Assembly (NCBI RefSeq): GCF_019145205.1
Contig: NZ_JAHSTT010000011.1
Coordinates: forward strand, 62,001 to 126,000
DNA: 64,000 nucleotides
DNA from: Pseudomonas khavaziana
GTDB lineage: Bacteria > Pseudomonadota > Gammaproteobacteria > Pseudomonadales > Pseudomonadaceae
Reading direction: 5' to 3'
In this document: in pieces, positions 36,224 through 45,240 of the stretch
Position numbering within the stretch: the stretch's first letter is position 1
Layout: every line of letters begins with the position of its first letter
Program-made: the position numbers and the translations under genes
Notes under the pieces: model-generated
Seen by the model: only the letters and a program-made list of their open reading frames with translations
Told to the model about the DNA's origin: nothing
Database searches by the model: none

Positions 36224-36810
36224 AGGGTTTCCTTTACAGAAGGTTGAAGCCAGGGGGCAAACAAGCGGGTGGCCGCCGGCATCAGCAGGTAGACCACCAA
36301 CAGCACAATGGTCAGGGTGACCAGGAAAGTGGAGACCACGTAGTTGGATAGCAACGGGTGCAGGCGCAGGATCGGCCCCCAGATAAACGGCAGGAGCAAG
36401 GTTTGCGGCAAAATCACGCACAGGCTGACCACTGCCTGCTTCCAGCGCGGCGGCTGGGCAGCGCCGTCGGCCTGGGGCGCGAACCAGAACTCATTGACGG
36501 CGCCGATTTCGGTCTGGTCGCCGTCCGCCAGCATCGGCGCGGCTTCGTCGATCAGGGCCTGACGTTGGGGAGAGTCAAGCCACAATTCCAGGGCATCGGT
36601 GGATCGATAGCGCAGCACACAGGTGAACAGCGCCATGCCGTTCTGCCGGCTGCGTACCACATCGACGCCCAGATGGCCGGGGCGCTCACCGGCAATACGC
36701 ACGATACGGCGCAGCCAGGCTTCATACTCGGTTTCGCGCCCGGGCTTGACCCGGTGCTTGACCACCAGCGTGACGACTTCGTCCGGGCTGGTCTTGGGTG
36801 TTGGGTCCAT
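36220..36810 (-). CDS. antibiotic biosynthesis monooxygenase (ABM) domain membrane protein
   Basis: 196 residues from ATG 36810. Residues 10-105 form an ABM ferredoxin-like domain (VTLVVKHRVKPGRETEYEAWLRRI; GHLGVDVV), and two hydrophobic helices (about 125-150 and 160-180: VVSLCVILPQTLLLPFIW; YVVSTFLVTLTIVLLVVYLL) anchor it in the inner membrane. This matches the COG3224 type of ABM protein, whose activity is unknown. It overlaps the amidohydrolase start by four bases and is the first gene of a three-gene operon ending with ycaC. A GGGGGAG ribosome site precedes the ATG. Confidence 0.82.
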   Translation of the reverse strand: MDPTPKTSPDEVVTLVVKHRVKPGRETEYEAWLRRIVRIAGERPGHLGVDVVRSRQNGMALFTCVLRYRSTDALELWLDSPQRQALIDEAAPMLADGDQTEIGAVNEFWFAPQADGAAQPPRWKQAVVSLCVILPQTLLLPFIWGPILRLHPLLSNYVVSTFLVTLTIVLLVVYLLMPAATRLFAPWLQPSVKETL

Positions 36811-36931
36811 GGTTGGGTGACTCCCCCGCAGGATTGAGCGATGGGAGGAGTTTGCCGGGCCGTGGATATTGGGAATTGGATGTATGTGCTGTTTGGAGCG
36901 TGAGGATGTTGGAGGGGGCAAGCCCTATGCC

Positions 36932-37032
36932 TGTAGGAGCGAGCTTGCTCGCGAAAAACCCATAGGCGCCGCGTTTATTCAGAAAACACGCGTTATCGTT
37001 GACGTTCTTCGCGAGCAAGCTCGCTCCTACAG
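36932..37032. repeat. REPIN, second family (GTAGGAGCGAGCTTGCTCGC)
   Basis: TGTAGGAGCGAGCTTGCTCG at the left and its complement ending CTCGCTCCTACA at the right, with a conserved spacer containing GGCGCCGCGTTTATTCAG. It is nearly identical to the inner unit at 5314-5412, including the left flank AGCCCTATGCC, so both copies may have spread as one larger unit. Confidence 0.9.
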
Positions 37033-37070
37033 AGGATCACCGACAGGCTTGAGACTGAGTCACTTGGCAG

Positions 37071-37976
37071 TCAGTTCGCCGCCATATGCTCCGAAATTCG
37101 CCCCCGCAACCAACGTTCCGCCGGGTCATTGTCATGCACCCCGCTCCACACCATCGACAGCTCCGCTGCATCGATCGCAAACGGCGGGTCTTCGGCGCGC
37201 AAGCGGGTGCCCTCGGTCAAAGCGCAGGCCGCGTAATCCGGTACGGTGGCGATAATCTGCGTGCCCGCCAGCAATGCACGCAACCCGCTGAACTGCGGTA
37301 CAGCCAGCACCACACGGCGCGAGCGGCCGATGCGTGCCAGGTCGAGGTCGATATTGCCGCTCAAGTCGCCTGAAAACGACACCATCGCATGGGGCCTGGC
37401 GCAGTAGTCATCCAGGGTCAGCGGCGCCACGCCGTCATCGCCGCGCAGTACCTTGCAAGGGATGTCCCGCAGTTTCTTGCGCTTGGCATTGGCCGGCAGT
37501 TCGGTGGTGTAGCTGACGCCCACCGAGATCTCACCGCTGGCCAGCAAAGCTGACATCAACAGGTAATTAGCCCGGCGCACCACCACGATGATGCCCGGTG
37601 CCTCTTCGCGCAGTTGGCTGAGCAACGCCGGAAACAGCCCGAACTCGGCGTCATCGGACAGGCCGATGCGAAACACCGCGCTGCTGCTGGAAGGGTCGAA
37701 GTCCTTGGCGCGGCTGACGGCGCCCGAGATGGTGTCCATGGCCGGTTGCAGCTCCTTGAGTATTGCCACCGCACGGGACGTGGGCTCCATGCCGCGGCCG
37801 TTGCGCAGCAGCAATGGGTCGTCGAACAAGTCGCGCAAACGACCCAGTGCGGCGCTCACGGCCGGTTGGCCCATAAATAGTTTTTCGGCGACCCGGGTCA
37901 GGTTTTTTTCAAACATCAAGGCTTCGAAAATCACCAGCAGGTTCATGTCGACGCGTCGCAGGTCGTTGCGGTTCAT
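37071..37976 (-). CDS. LysR-family transcriptional regulator (NodD/SyrM-like)
   Basis: 301 residues from ATG 37976 (MNRNDLRRVDMNLLVIFEALM). The N-terminal helix-turn-helix is NLTRVAEKLFMGQPAVSAALGRLRDLFDDPLLLRNGRGM, a form typical of NodD-, NahR- and LinR-like regulators with aromatic or lactone ligands. The effector domain includes FRIGLSDDAEFGLFPALLSQL. The gene lies upstream of the ABM/amidohydrolase/ycaC operon on the same strand, separated by a REPIN, so it may control that operon. It is divergent from the short AraC gene. Confidence 0.88.
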   Translation of the reverse strand: MNRNDLRRVDMNLLVIFEALMFEKNLTRVAEKLFMGQPAVSAALGRLRDLFDDPLLLRNGRGMEPTSRAVAILKELQPAMDTISGAVSRAKDFDPSSSSAVFRIGLSDDAEFGLFPALLSQLREEAPGIIVVVRRANYLLMSALLASGEISVGVSYTTELPANAKRKKLRDIPCKVLRGDDGVAPLTLDDYCARPHAMVSFSGDLSGNIDLDLARIGRSRRVVLAVPQFSGLRALLAGTQIIATVPDYAACALTEGTRLRAEDPPFAIDAAELSMVWSGVHDNDPAERWLRGRISEHMAAN

Positions 37977-38180
37977 GGCGGTATCCAAACGTTTTCCAGA
38001 CGGTCAGGGAAGCATATCCGCACCACCCGTGATTGCATGCCTGTGCTGTCTTTTCCACGCCTGCAGCTGGCGAAATTAACAACGATTAACTCGTCAGGCC
38101 GGTGCTCCTGCACCAAGAATGCAGGCGTCTACACTGCACTCATCCACCGGGAACGCTCCCATCGACTACGGATATCTGTC

Positions 38181-38579
38181 ATGGCCCGACTCGAGCAATA
38201 CGCCCCACGTTTGTCCGCCACCGGCGGCCTGTGCCCCCGGCGCGAACGAATCGCCAAGCAACTGATCCTCGCCAACCTCGGCGAAAGCCTGGCCATCGCC
38301 GACCTCGCCCAGGCCTGCGCCTTGTCGCGCAGCCACTTTTCCCGCGCATTCAAATGCACCACCGGGCTATCGCCCCAGGAATGGATCCGCCAGCAACGCA
38401 TCCAGCGCGCCAAGGAGTTGATCACCGGTTCGTCCTTGAGCCTCACGCAAATCAGCCTGGAATGTGGTTTCTGCGACCAGGCGCACTTCTGCCATATGTT
38501 CACGCGCAGCGAAGGCGTGAACCCGATGACCTGGCGAAACCATCAGTCGCGCCACAAGCCTTTGGTGATCGCCGCCTAG
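38181..38579 (+). CDS. short AraC-type regulator, DNA-binding domain only
   Basis: 132 residues from ATG 38181. Nearly all of it is the AraC/XylS double helix-turn-helix (AIADLAQACALSRSHFSRAFKCTTGLSPQEWI; LTQISLECGFCDQAHFCHMFTRSEGVNPMTWR); there is no ligand-binding domain, only about 25 residues before the first helix. Stand-alone domains of this kind (compare SoxS and MarA in layout) act without a ligand or are controlled by abundance. A GGTGC-TCCT-GCACC hairpin lies about 70 bases upstream. It precedes a winged-helix NTPase regulator gene on the same strand. Confidence 0.85.
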   Translation: MARLEQYAPRLSATGGLCPRRERIAKQLILANLGESLAIADLAQACALSRSHFSRAFKCTTGLSPQEWIRQQRIQRAKELITGSSLSLTQISLECGFCDQAHFCHMFTRSEGVNPMTWRNHQSRHKPLVIAA

Positions 38580-38637
38580 TGGTCTTCACGCACCTGGAAT
38601 ATGCTGGCCCATCTTCGACTCCGGAACCAGGGCAGCC

Positions 38638-41409
38638 ATGACTGACTTGAGCGACCAGGCCGTGCACTTCGGCCCCTACCGTGTCCACCCGCGCCAGCGT
38701 TTGGTGCTGGAGGCCGGTCGCCCGCTGCGCCTGGGGCGGCGGGCCGTGGATATCCTGCTGGTCCTGCTGGAGCAGGCCGGCAATGTGGTGAGCAAGCAGG
38801 AGCTGATCTCGCGGGTCTGGCCTAAAACCGTGGTGGAAGACGGCAACCTGCGGGTGCATATGGCCGCGTTGCGCAAGGCACTGGGCGATGGCCAGGCCGG
38901 GCAGCGCTATATCGTCACGGTCGCTCAGCGCGGCTACAGTTTTGTCGCGCCACTGAGCATTGAACCGATGACGCTACCCACAGGTGGCATGCCCCAGCGC
39001 CCGAGCCATAACCTGCCGTTGCGGCGTACGCGAATGATTGGCCGCCAAGCCCTGATCGACGCCCTGGTGCAGCAACTGCCGCAGCAGCGCTTCATCACCC
39101 TGACCGGCGCCGGTGGCATCGGCAAGACCACCGTGGCCCTGCGCGTCGCCGAGTTGTTGATCGGGCATTACCGTGACGGCATTCATCTGCTGGACCTGGC
39201 GCCACTCAGCGCAGCCTCGATGATCCTGCCCAACCTCGCCGCCCTCCTCGACCTGACACCCGCTGCGAATGCACCGCTGGTCAGCTTCGCCCGTAGCCTG
39301 CAGGCACGCCAGATGCTGCTGGTGATCGACAACTGCGAACACTTGCTCGACGACATCGCCCTGATCAGCGAAACCCTGTTGCGCCATGCGCCGCACCTGC
39401 ACATCCTCACCACCAGTCGCGAAGCCCTGCGCGCCGACGGTGAATATGTGCAACGCCTCGAGCCGCTGGCCTGCCCGCCCGCCACCGGCAACCGTGCCCA
39501 GGCCCTGGGCTATCCGGCCATGCAATTGCTGATCGAGCGGGCCATGTCCCATCAGGACAGCTTTGCCCTCAGCGAAGCTGAACTGCCCCTGGCGATTGAT
39601 ATCTGCCAGCGCCTGGACGGCATTCCCCTGGCAATTGAACTGGTGGCCGCGCAAATCGAGCGTTTTGGCTTACAGGGGCTGCTGGTACAGATGGAAGACA
39701 ATTTCCGCCTGCTGGCCCGCGGGCGGCGCAGCGCCCTGCCCCGCCAGCAAACGCTGCGGGCTACCCTCGACTGGAGCTTTGACCTGCTCGGCGAGTGCGA
39801 AAAAACCTGCCTGCGTCGCCTCGCGGTTTTTCGCGCAGGCTTCAGCCTGGCCAGCGCCGCAGCGGTGATCGCAGGGGAAACGCTCGCACCCGCCGAAGTG
39901 CTGGGCTCCATCACGCAATTGGTGGCCAAGTCTTTGTTGAATGTGGAAGCCGGCGATGACGAGATGGTGTATCGCCTGCTGGATATCACCCGCACCTACG
40001 CCCTGGAAAAGCTCAGCCTCGCCGGCGAACTGCCAGCCACCCGAGAGCGCCATGCGGCCCGCTGCCTGGCGCTGATGGAGCAGGCCCGGACCGACTGGGA
40101 ACTGCTGGCCACACAGCCTTGGCTTGACCGCTATGCACCGCTGCGCGAAGACGTGCGCGCCGCACTCGATTGGGGCTTTGCCGAGGACGTCGGGCACTTG
40201 CTGGCCATCCGCCTGACGGTCAGCGCAATGCCCCTGTGGCAGGAATTGTCATTGCTGCGTGAGCACGGCGGCTATGTGGACAAGGCACTGGCGCTGATAG
40301 GCCAGGTCGATACGCCCTGCACGCAACTGATCCTTCAATTGCAATTGGCCCTGGGCAGCCTCTCCTACCATGCCATGGGCGCTGCGCCCCGCACCATTGC
40401 AGCCTTTGTCAGTGCCGAACGCCTGGCCCTGGCACGTCGGGACGTTGCAGGGCAACTGCGTGCGGTCTCCGGACAAATGGCTGTAAACCTGTGCGCCGGG
40501 CGCTATGCCCAAGCGCTGCAACAAAGCCTGCAGTTTGATCGCCTCGACCCGCGTACCGAACCGTTGCTGGAGCTGAGCGCCCAACGATTGCGCGCATTGG
40601 CCCAGCATTACACCGGGAACCAGGCGCTCGCCCGACACAATGCCGAACAAGTGCTGCAGCGCATGAGCCACAGCGGCCATGTGAACCGGTTCGCCCATGG
40701 CGTCGGCGTGCAATACGATCAAAGCGTGGCGTCCTTGACCCTGCTGGCGCGGATCCTGTGGTTGCAGGGGTTTCCCGATCGCGCCTGGCGCACCGCCAGC
40801 CAGGCGCTGGAGCTGGCCCTGCAGATCAATCATGGCACGTCGATCTGTTACACCCTGGCCCTGGCCGGGGTCGTCATCGCCCGCTACAACGGCAACGAAG
40901 ACGATGCTCAAGCCCTGCAAAAGCTGCTGCTGGAACAGTCGCACAAACATTCGGCGCAGCTGTTTCAGACCTGGGCCGGACATTACGCCGGCATCCTGGG
41001 CAACCAGGATCTGCAGGGCCTGGGACTGATCGAGGACACCCTGATCACATTCGGCGCCGACGAAGTCAATGAAGCAGCCTTCGAGCGCGCACGCGCAGGC
41101 TCTTCGGGCTGGTGCGCGCCTGAAATCCTGCGGGTCTGTGCCGAACAGTGGGTGCAACGGGACGACAGTCGCGCCGCTGAAGCCCTGTTGCTCGACACCC
41201 TGGGCCTGGCGCACCAACAAGGTGCCTTGGCCTGGGAACTGCGCTGTGCGACTTCCCTGGCACAACTGTGGCAACAACAGGGGCGTTTGCAGGCGGCGCG
41301 GGACCTGCTGGGTTCAGTCTACGGGCGATTTACCGAAGGCTTCACCACTCGCGACTTAGTCCGCGCAGGCAGCCTGCTCGACGAGTTGCAAGACAAACGG
41401 CCGGCCTGA
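38638..41409 (+). CDS. winged-helix (OmpR-type) NTPase regulator, 923 aa
   Basis: An N-terminal OmpR/CadC-type winged helix (about 10-105: LRLGRRAVDILLVLLEQAG, LRVHMAALRKALGDGQ, IVTVAQRGYSFVAPL) is followed by an NB-ARC/STAND-type NTPase with P-loop GAGGIGKTT (157-165) and Walker B MLLVIDNCEHLLDD. A C-terminal half of about 450 residues of helical repeats (TPR-like) completes it. There is no membrane helix. STAND proteins act as switches that oligomerise on binding a ligand at the repeats. Its 3' end overlaps by 54 bases a convergent, shorter paralogue. The ligand and targets are unknown. Confidence 0.85.
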   Translation: MTDLSDQAVHFGPYRVHPRQRLVLEAGRPLRLGRRAVDILLVLLEQAGNVVSKQELISRVWPKTVVEDGNLRVHMAALRKALGDGQAGQRYIVTVAQRGYSFVAPLSIEPMTLPTGGMPQRPSHNLPLRRTRMIGRQALIDALVQQLPQQRFITLTGAGGIGKTTVALRVAELLIGHYRDGIHLLDLAPLSAASMILPNLAALLDLTPAANAPLVSFARSLQARQMLLVIDNCEHLLDDIALISETLLRHAPHLHILTTSREALRADGEYVQRLEPLACPPATGNRAQALGYPAMQLLIERAMSHQDSFALSEAELPLAIDICQRLDGIPLAIELVAAQIERFGLQGLLVQMEDNFRLLARGRRSALPRQQTLRATLDWSFDLLGECEKTCLRRLAVFRAGFSLASAAAVIAGETLAPAEVLGSITQLVAKSLLNVEAGDDEMVYRLLDITRTYALEKLSLAGELPATRERHAARCLALMEQARTDWELLATQPWLDRYAPLREDVRAALDWGFAEDVGHLLAIRLTVSAMPLWQELSLLREHGGYVDKALALIGQVDTPCTQLILQLQLALGSLSYHAMGAAPRTIAAFVSAERLALARRDVAGQLRAVSGQMAVNLCAGRYAQALQQSLQFDRLDPRTEPLLELSAQRLRALAQHYTGNQALARHNAEQVLQRMSHSGHVNRFAHGVGVQYDQSVASLTLLARILWLQGFPDRAWRTASQALELALQINHGTSICYTLALAGVVIARYNGNEDDAQALQKLLLEQSHKHSAQLFQTWAGHYAGILGNQDLQGLGLIEDTLITFGADEVNEAAFERARAGSSGWCAPEILRVCAEQWVQRDDSRAAEALLLDTLGLAHQQGALAWELRCATSLAQLWQQQGRLQAARDLLGSVYGRFTEGFTTRDLVRAGSLLDELQDKRPA

Positions 41410-42810
41410 AAAAGCGCCCACACATGGCTCGTAACCCTGCTGCAAACGCTCGACCTGACGCGGGTCACGCAGTTGCGCCAGGGCATAACTGCGCACGCAA
41501 TTGAGCAGGCGGTAGCGGCGCTGGGGGTCTAGCCCAGGTTCGACGCTCAGCAGCGAGACATTGACCAGGCGCGCCAGCAGATAGGCCAGGTCGGCGTGCT
41601 CAAGCTCGGTCCCGCTCACCAGCTCGCTCAAGGCGGGCAAGGTCACTGCCATCTTGAACAACCCCAACTGCAGGAACAGCCAGCACTCCGGCAGGCTCAG
41701 GCGTTCGTAGCTCCAGTTCAGGGCAGCAGTCAGTGATCGATGGTGTTCCACCGCCGTGCGTCGCCCACCGGTCAACGTCTCCAGCCCCGTGCGCAACTGT
41801 CTCTGCACACCGCTGACGCCCAATGCGTCGACTTGGACCGCCGCCAGTTCGAGGGCCAACGGGATACCGTCCAGGCGCCGGCAAATATCGCGCAGCGCTG
41901 CCAGATCCTGACGTCGTAATACAAACCCCTGCTGGCTGGCACTCACCCGAGCGATGAACAGCTGCACCGCGGGACAGATCATGGCCTGCTCGACACTGCT
42001 CAATGCCGACGGCGACGGCACGGCCAGACGCGGCACGCGCAGCACCCACTCGCCAGGGGCCAGCAGCGCTTCGCGGCTGCTGACCAGCACGCTGACGCCG
42101 GGCGCCCGTTCGCGCAATGCACGCACCAGCTTGCGAGACGCGCCCAGCAACCGGTCGGCACCATCGAGTACCAACAGCAACTGGCGCGAGGCCAATTGGC
42201 GGCACAGCTCATCAAGGCACTCGCAATCCTGCAGTTGCAATACCGTGGCCAGACTGCCGAGCAGTTCGTGGGGTGCATGCATGCGGGTCAGGTCGACCCA
42301 CCACACCCCGTCGCGGTAGCGGGGCAATACCCGCTCGGCCAAGGCCAGGGCCAATGTACTTTTGCCAATGCCGGCCATCCCGGTGAGCGTCAACAGCCGG
42401 TGCGCGGGCAAGCGTCGCGCCAGCACCCGTACAAGCTCATCGCGGCCACATATCGGGCTGAGCCGCGCCGCCAGGTTGTGCTGTGGCAGTAACGTCGGCG
42501 CCGAACCTTGCACAGGGGCGACGAAACAGTAACCGCGCTGGGGGTGATTGAGGATCAGGCGTGGCCCGTCGAGCGCCCGGCGCAATGCGGCAATGTGCAC
42601 GCGCAGGTTATTGTCCTCGACGACACTGTTGGGCCAGACCCGCTGGATCAAGGTCGTCTTGCTGATGAATTGCCCAGGCGCCTCGAGCAGCACCGCAAGA
42701 ATATCCAGGGCGCGTCCGCCCAGCGCCACCGGCAGGCCCGTCTTGCTGACCAGGCGCTGTTGCCGATGAAAAGTGTAAGGGCCGAAGCTGATCGCCGCAG
42801 AGTTGTGCAT
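41356..42810 (-). CDS. winged-helix NTPase regulator, short paralogue, 484 aa
   Basis: It has the same order as the neighbour it faces: OmpR-type winged helix (about 8-100, LGGRALDILAVLLEAPGQFIS, LRVHIAALRRALDGP, NHPQRGYCFVAPV), then the NTPase with P-loop GMAGIGKST and Walker B LLLVLDGADRLLG. The protein ends soon after the NTPase's winged-helix segment, so the long helical-repeat sensor of the 923-residue paralogue is missing. It may be a ligand-free partner or antagonist. The two genes converge and share 54 bases at their 3' ends. Confidence 0.85.
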   Translation of the reverse strand: MHNSAAISFGPYTFHRQQRLVSKTGLPVALGGRALDILAVLLEAPGQFISKTTLIQRVWPNSVVEDNNLRVHIAALRRALDGPRLILNHPQRGYCFVAPVQGSAPTLLPQHNLAARLSPICGRDELVRVLARRLPAHRLLTLTGMAGIGKSTLALALAERVLPRYRDGVWWVDLTRMHAPHELLGSLATVLQLQDCECLDELCRQLASRQLLLVLDGADRLLGASRKLVRALRERAPGVSVLVSSREALLAPGEWVLRVPRLAVPSPSALSSVEQAMICPAVQLFIARVSASQQGFVLRRQDLAALRDICRRLDGIPLALELAAVQVDALGVSGVQRQLRTGLETLTGGRRTAVEHHRSLTAALNWSYERLSLPECWLFLQLGLFKMAVTLPALSELVSGTELEHADLAYLLARLVNVSLLSVEPGLDPQRRYRLLNCVRSYALAQLRDPRQVERLQQGYEPCVGAFSGRPFVLQLVEQAACAD

Positions 42811-42960
42811 GTCCGCTAAAAGCGCTGGAACACCCGTGCTTGAGTGCCTGCGCGTCCTTTTCCATGGGCTCGGCGCTATCTTGCCAGCTGGCGATGACAG
42901 GGCAATGCTGGCACGGGGAGCGATACGGACAATCGAGTGCCCTGGACGGACATTGTGTCG

Positions 42961-43911
42961 TTAACTGAACTGTTGTCGGTATTGGGTAGGGTTCAGACCC
43001 AGCTTTTCACTGAACAGAAAACGCATATGCCGCACGCTGCCGAAGCCTGCGTGGAACGCCACGGTCTTGAGTGGCAGGTCGGTGGTTTCCAACAAGTGCC
43101 GGGCACGGTCGATGCGTGCGCCCTGCAGGAACGCCATGGGCGTCATCTGCACGTCCTTGGCGAACAGTCGCGCAAAATGCCGTGCACTCATGCCGGCCAG
43201 TTCGGCCATGGATTCGATGGTAAAGGCTTGTTCCAGATGCGCCAGTACATGGTTCTGCACGCGGGTGATCGCGGTTTCCTGGGGCGCCACGGCAGCGGTC
43301 ATCGGGCTGAACTGGGCCTGACCGCCCTGGCGCTTCATCACCACCAGCAGCACCTTGGCCACATCCACCGCCACTTGCTTGCCGTGGTCCTGGGCGACCA
43401 CCGAGAGGGCCAGGTCGATACCGGCGGTGACGCCGCCCGAAGTGATCAGGCGCCCGTCCTGCAAGTAGATACGGTCGGTCTCGACAATGGCATTGGGGAA
43501 CGCCTTGATCAGCCGCTCGGTGTAATGCCAGTGGGTGGTCACGCGATGCCCGTCCAGCAAGCCTGCGTGCCCGAGCACGAAGGCGCCGGTGCAGATCGAG
43601 CCGAAACGCCGGGACCGTGGCGCCGCTGCTTTCAGCCAGGGCAGCAGCGCGGGATGGCATTCGTTATAGGCACCCGGGCCACCAGGCACCAGCAGCAGGT
43701 CATAGGCGGCATGGTCCTGCTCCAGGAGCAGATCGGTCTGCACCATCACGCCGTTGGAGGCCCGCAACGGCCCGGGCTCAGTGCCAATGGTCAGGATCTG
43801 GTAGTGATCGGCTGCCGGCAGGTAGCGGTTGGCAATCGAAAACACTTCCAGCGGCCCGGCCATGTCGAGCAGCAGGAAGTCCGGAAACAGCGCCATGGCC
43901 ACGGTTTTCAT
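42961..43911 (-). CDS. GlxA-type AraC regulator with DJ-1/PfpI domain
   Basis: 316 residues. The first 165 form a class I glutamine-amidotransferase-like (DJ-1/PfpI) domain with LLLVPGGPGAYNECH and the nucleophile-elbow Cys in FGSICTGAFVLGHAG. The last 100 are an AraC double helix-turn-helix (IESMAELAGMSARHFARLFAKDVQMTPMAFLQ; LKTVAFHAGFGSVRHMRFLFSEKLGLNPTQYR). Such regulators control amine, betaine or stress genes. It stands alone, divergent from the pirin gene 179 bases away, which may be its target. Confidence 0.9.
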   Translation of the reverse strand: MKTVAMALFPDFLLLDMAGPLEVFSIANRYLPAADHYQILTIGTEPGPLRASNGVMVQTDLLLEQDHAAYDLLLVPGGPGAYNECHPALLPWLKAAAPRSRRFGSICTGAFVLGHAGLLDGHRVTTHWHYTERLIKAFPNAIVETDRIYLQDGRLITSGGVTAGIDLALSVVAQDHGKQVAVDVAKVLLVVMKRQGGQAQFSPMTAAVAPQETAITRVQNHVLAHLEQAFTIESMAELAGMSARHFARLFAKDVQMTPMAFLQGARIDRARHLLETTDLPLKTVAFHAGFGSVRHMRFLFSEKLGLNPTQYRQQFS

Positions 43912-44090
43912 AAGCGGGAGAGTCCATTGAACAGAAATGCGGCGGGCATTATGGCACGACTTTGAGTGTCAACCAGAGGGAGACAGTTATTCTATTTTCA
44001 GCTCGTTAATGAATAATTCGATAACCATTAATCTTCTCCTCACCCCAGCGCCCTGCATCTCGCAGCCCGCGCTCACTTGAGGACTGGACC

Positions 44091-44813
44091 ATGCTGACCC
44101 TTCGCAAAGCTTCCGAACGCGGCGCCGCCAATCACGGTTGGTTGAAGTCGTTCCACACCTTCTCTTTCGCCAACTATTGGAACCCCAACGAACAGGGTTT
44201 TTCCGACCTGCTGGTCATCAACGATGACCGCGTCGCCGCCGGCAAAGGCTTTGGCCAGCACCCGCACCGCGACATGGAGATTTTCTCCTACGTGCTCGAA
44301 GGCGCCCTGGAACACAAGGACACCCTGGGCACCGGCTCGGTGATCCGACCCGGCGATGTGCAGTTGATGAGCGCCGGCAGCGGCGTGGCCCACAGTGAGT
44401 TCAACCACAGCCAACGTCTGGGGGTGCACTTCCTGCAAATCTGGATCGTGCCCAACGAGGCCGGCGCCAAGCCGCGCTATCAGCAGGAACATTTCAGTGA
44501 AGCGCAGAAGCGCGGGCGCTTGCAGTTGATCATCTCCCCGGACGGCGCCAATGGCTCGCTGAACGTTCGCCAGGATGCACGGGTGTATGCCGGGCTGTTC
44601 AACGGCGACGAAAGCACACGGCTGGAGCTGGCGCCGGATCGCTACGCCTACGTTCATGTGGCACGCGGCAGCGTTGAACTCAATGGCCAACGCCTGCAGG
44701 AAGGCGACGGTGTGCGGGTGCGTGACGAGCGCCAGATTCGCCTGAGCCATGGCGAGGACGCCGAGGTGCTGGTGTTCGACCTGCGCCCCAATGAACTGCC
44801 GCAGATGCCGTGA
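44091..44813 (+). CDS. pirin-family protein, YhhW-like
   Basis: 240 residues, bicupin. The N-terminal cupin has the metal-binding set GFGQHPHRDMEIFSYVLEG (two His and Glu) and GSGVAHSEFNHS (His), as in E. coli YhhW and PA1205-type quercetin 2,3-dioxygenases; the C-terminal cupin is degenerate. Enzymatic quercetin cleavage has been shown for some members, but the role in bacteria is unclear and may be redox sensing. FSFANYWNPNEQGFSDLLVINDD is typical of the subgroup. Confidence 0.9.
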   Translation: MLTLRKASERGAANHGWLKSFHTFSFANYWNPNEQGFSDLLVINDDRVAAGKGFGQHPHRDMEIFSYVLEGALEHKDTLGTGSVIRPGDVQLMSAGSGVAHSEFNHSQRLGVHFLQIWIVPNEAGAKPRYQQEHFSEAQKRGRLQLIISPDGANGSLNVRQDARVYAGLFNGDESTRLELAPDRYAYVHVARGSVELNGQRLQEGDGVRVRDERQIRLSHGEDAEVLVFDLRPNELPQMP

Positions 44814-44956
44814 GGCTTGCAGTGATGGTTCGGCAAGGACCATCGCTGGCATCGATAGTCACCATCAGCGCAATGAAGTTCTCTTAAAAAAACCAACGCG
44901 TAACATCAACCCCATGCCAAACGGCACCCAAACTAAGACACTCGGAGCACACCATC

Positions 44957-45187
44957 ATGAAACGCCAACTCTTGCTTAGCCTCGCTTTCTCGGTACTCGC
45001 TGCAAACGCTTTTGCCCATCCGGTAGTCGCTGAAGGCGGCTCGGATCGCCTGATAGAAACCCGCGTTGCCGAAGGTGGCGCGGATCGCCTGCAGGAACGT
45101 GGCCTGGCTGAAGGCGGTGCGGATCGCCTGCAGGAACGTGGCCTCGCCGAAGGTGGTGCCGAACGCTTGCTGAGCACCCACGTATAA
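44957..45187 (+). CDS. secreted tandem-repeat peptide (13-residue AEGG-DRL repeats)
   Basis: 76 residues. Residues 1-21 are a classical signal peptide (MKRQLLLSLAFSVLAANAFA). From residue 25 to the last residue the protein is exactly four 13-residue repeats with pattern AEGG(S/A)(D/E)RL-x5; repeats 2 and 3 are identical in protein sequence. At DNA level these are 39-base units (45029-45184), with silent differences showing selection on the protein. GGAG lies nine bases before the ATG and a strong terminator follows, so it is a real, monocistronic gene. The product is a small, highly charged exported peptide; the function is unknown. Confidence 0.85.
   Translation: MKRQLLLSLAFSVLAANAFAHPVVAEGGSDRLIETRVAEGGADRLQERGLAEGGADRLQERGLAEGGAERLLSTHV
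45029..45184 (+). repeat. four in-frame 39-base repeats
   Basis: Units begin at 45029, 45068, 45107 and 45146. Units 2 and 3 differ at only a few third-codon positions; units 1 and 4 diverge at their 3' ends. The array fills the 3' part of the peptide gene up to its stop. Confidence 0.9.
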
Positions 45188-45213
45188 CCCCGCTCAGTTG
45201 GCGGGACACCCCA

Positions 45214-45240
45214 AACCGGCCTGATCAGCCGGTTTTTTTT
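45214..45240 (+). terminator. rho-independent terminator of the repeat-peptide gene
   Basis: AACCGGC-CTGATCA-GCCGGTT followed by six further T residues, 26 bases after the stop codon. Confidence 0.93.

Noticed and set aside
34469..36247. A 592-codon plus-strand frame opposite the amidohydrolase
   Set aside because: The minus-strand gene has clear metal-binding motifs; the plus-strand translation is His/Gln/Val-rich shadow.
45029..45184. CRISPR array suggested by regular 39-base repeats
   Set aside because: Repeats are contiguous, in frame, without unique spacers, and encode the peptide repeats; no cas genes nearby.
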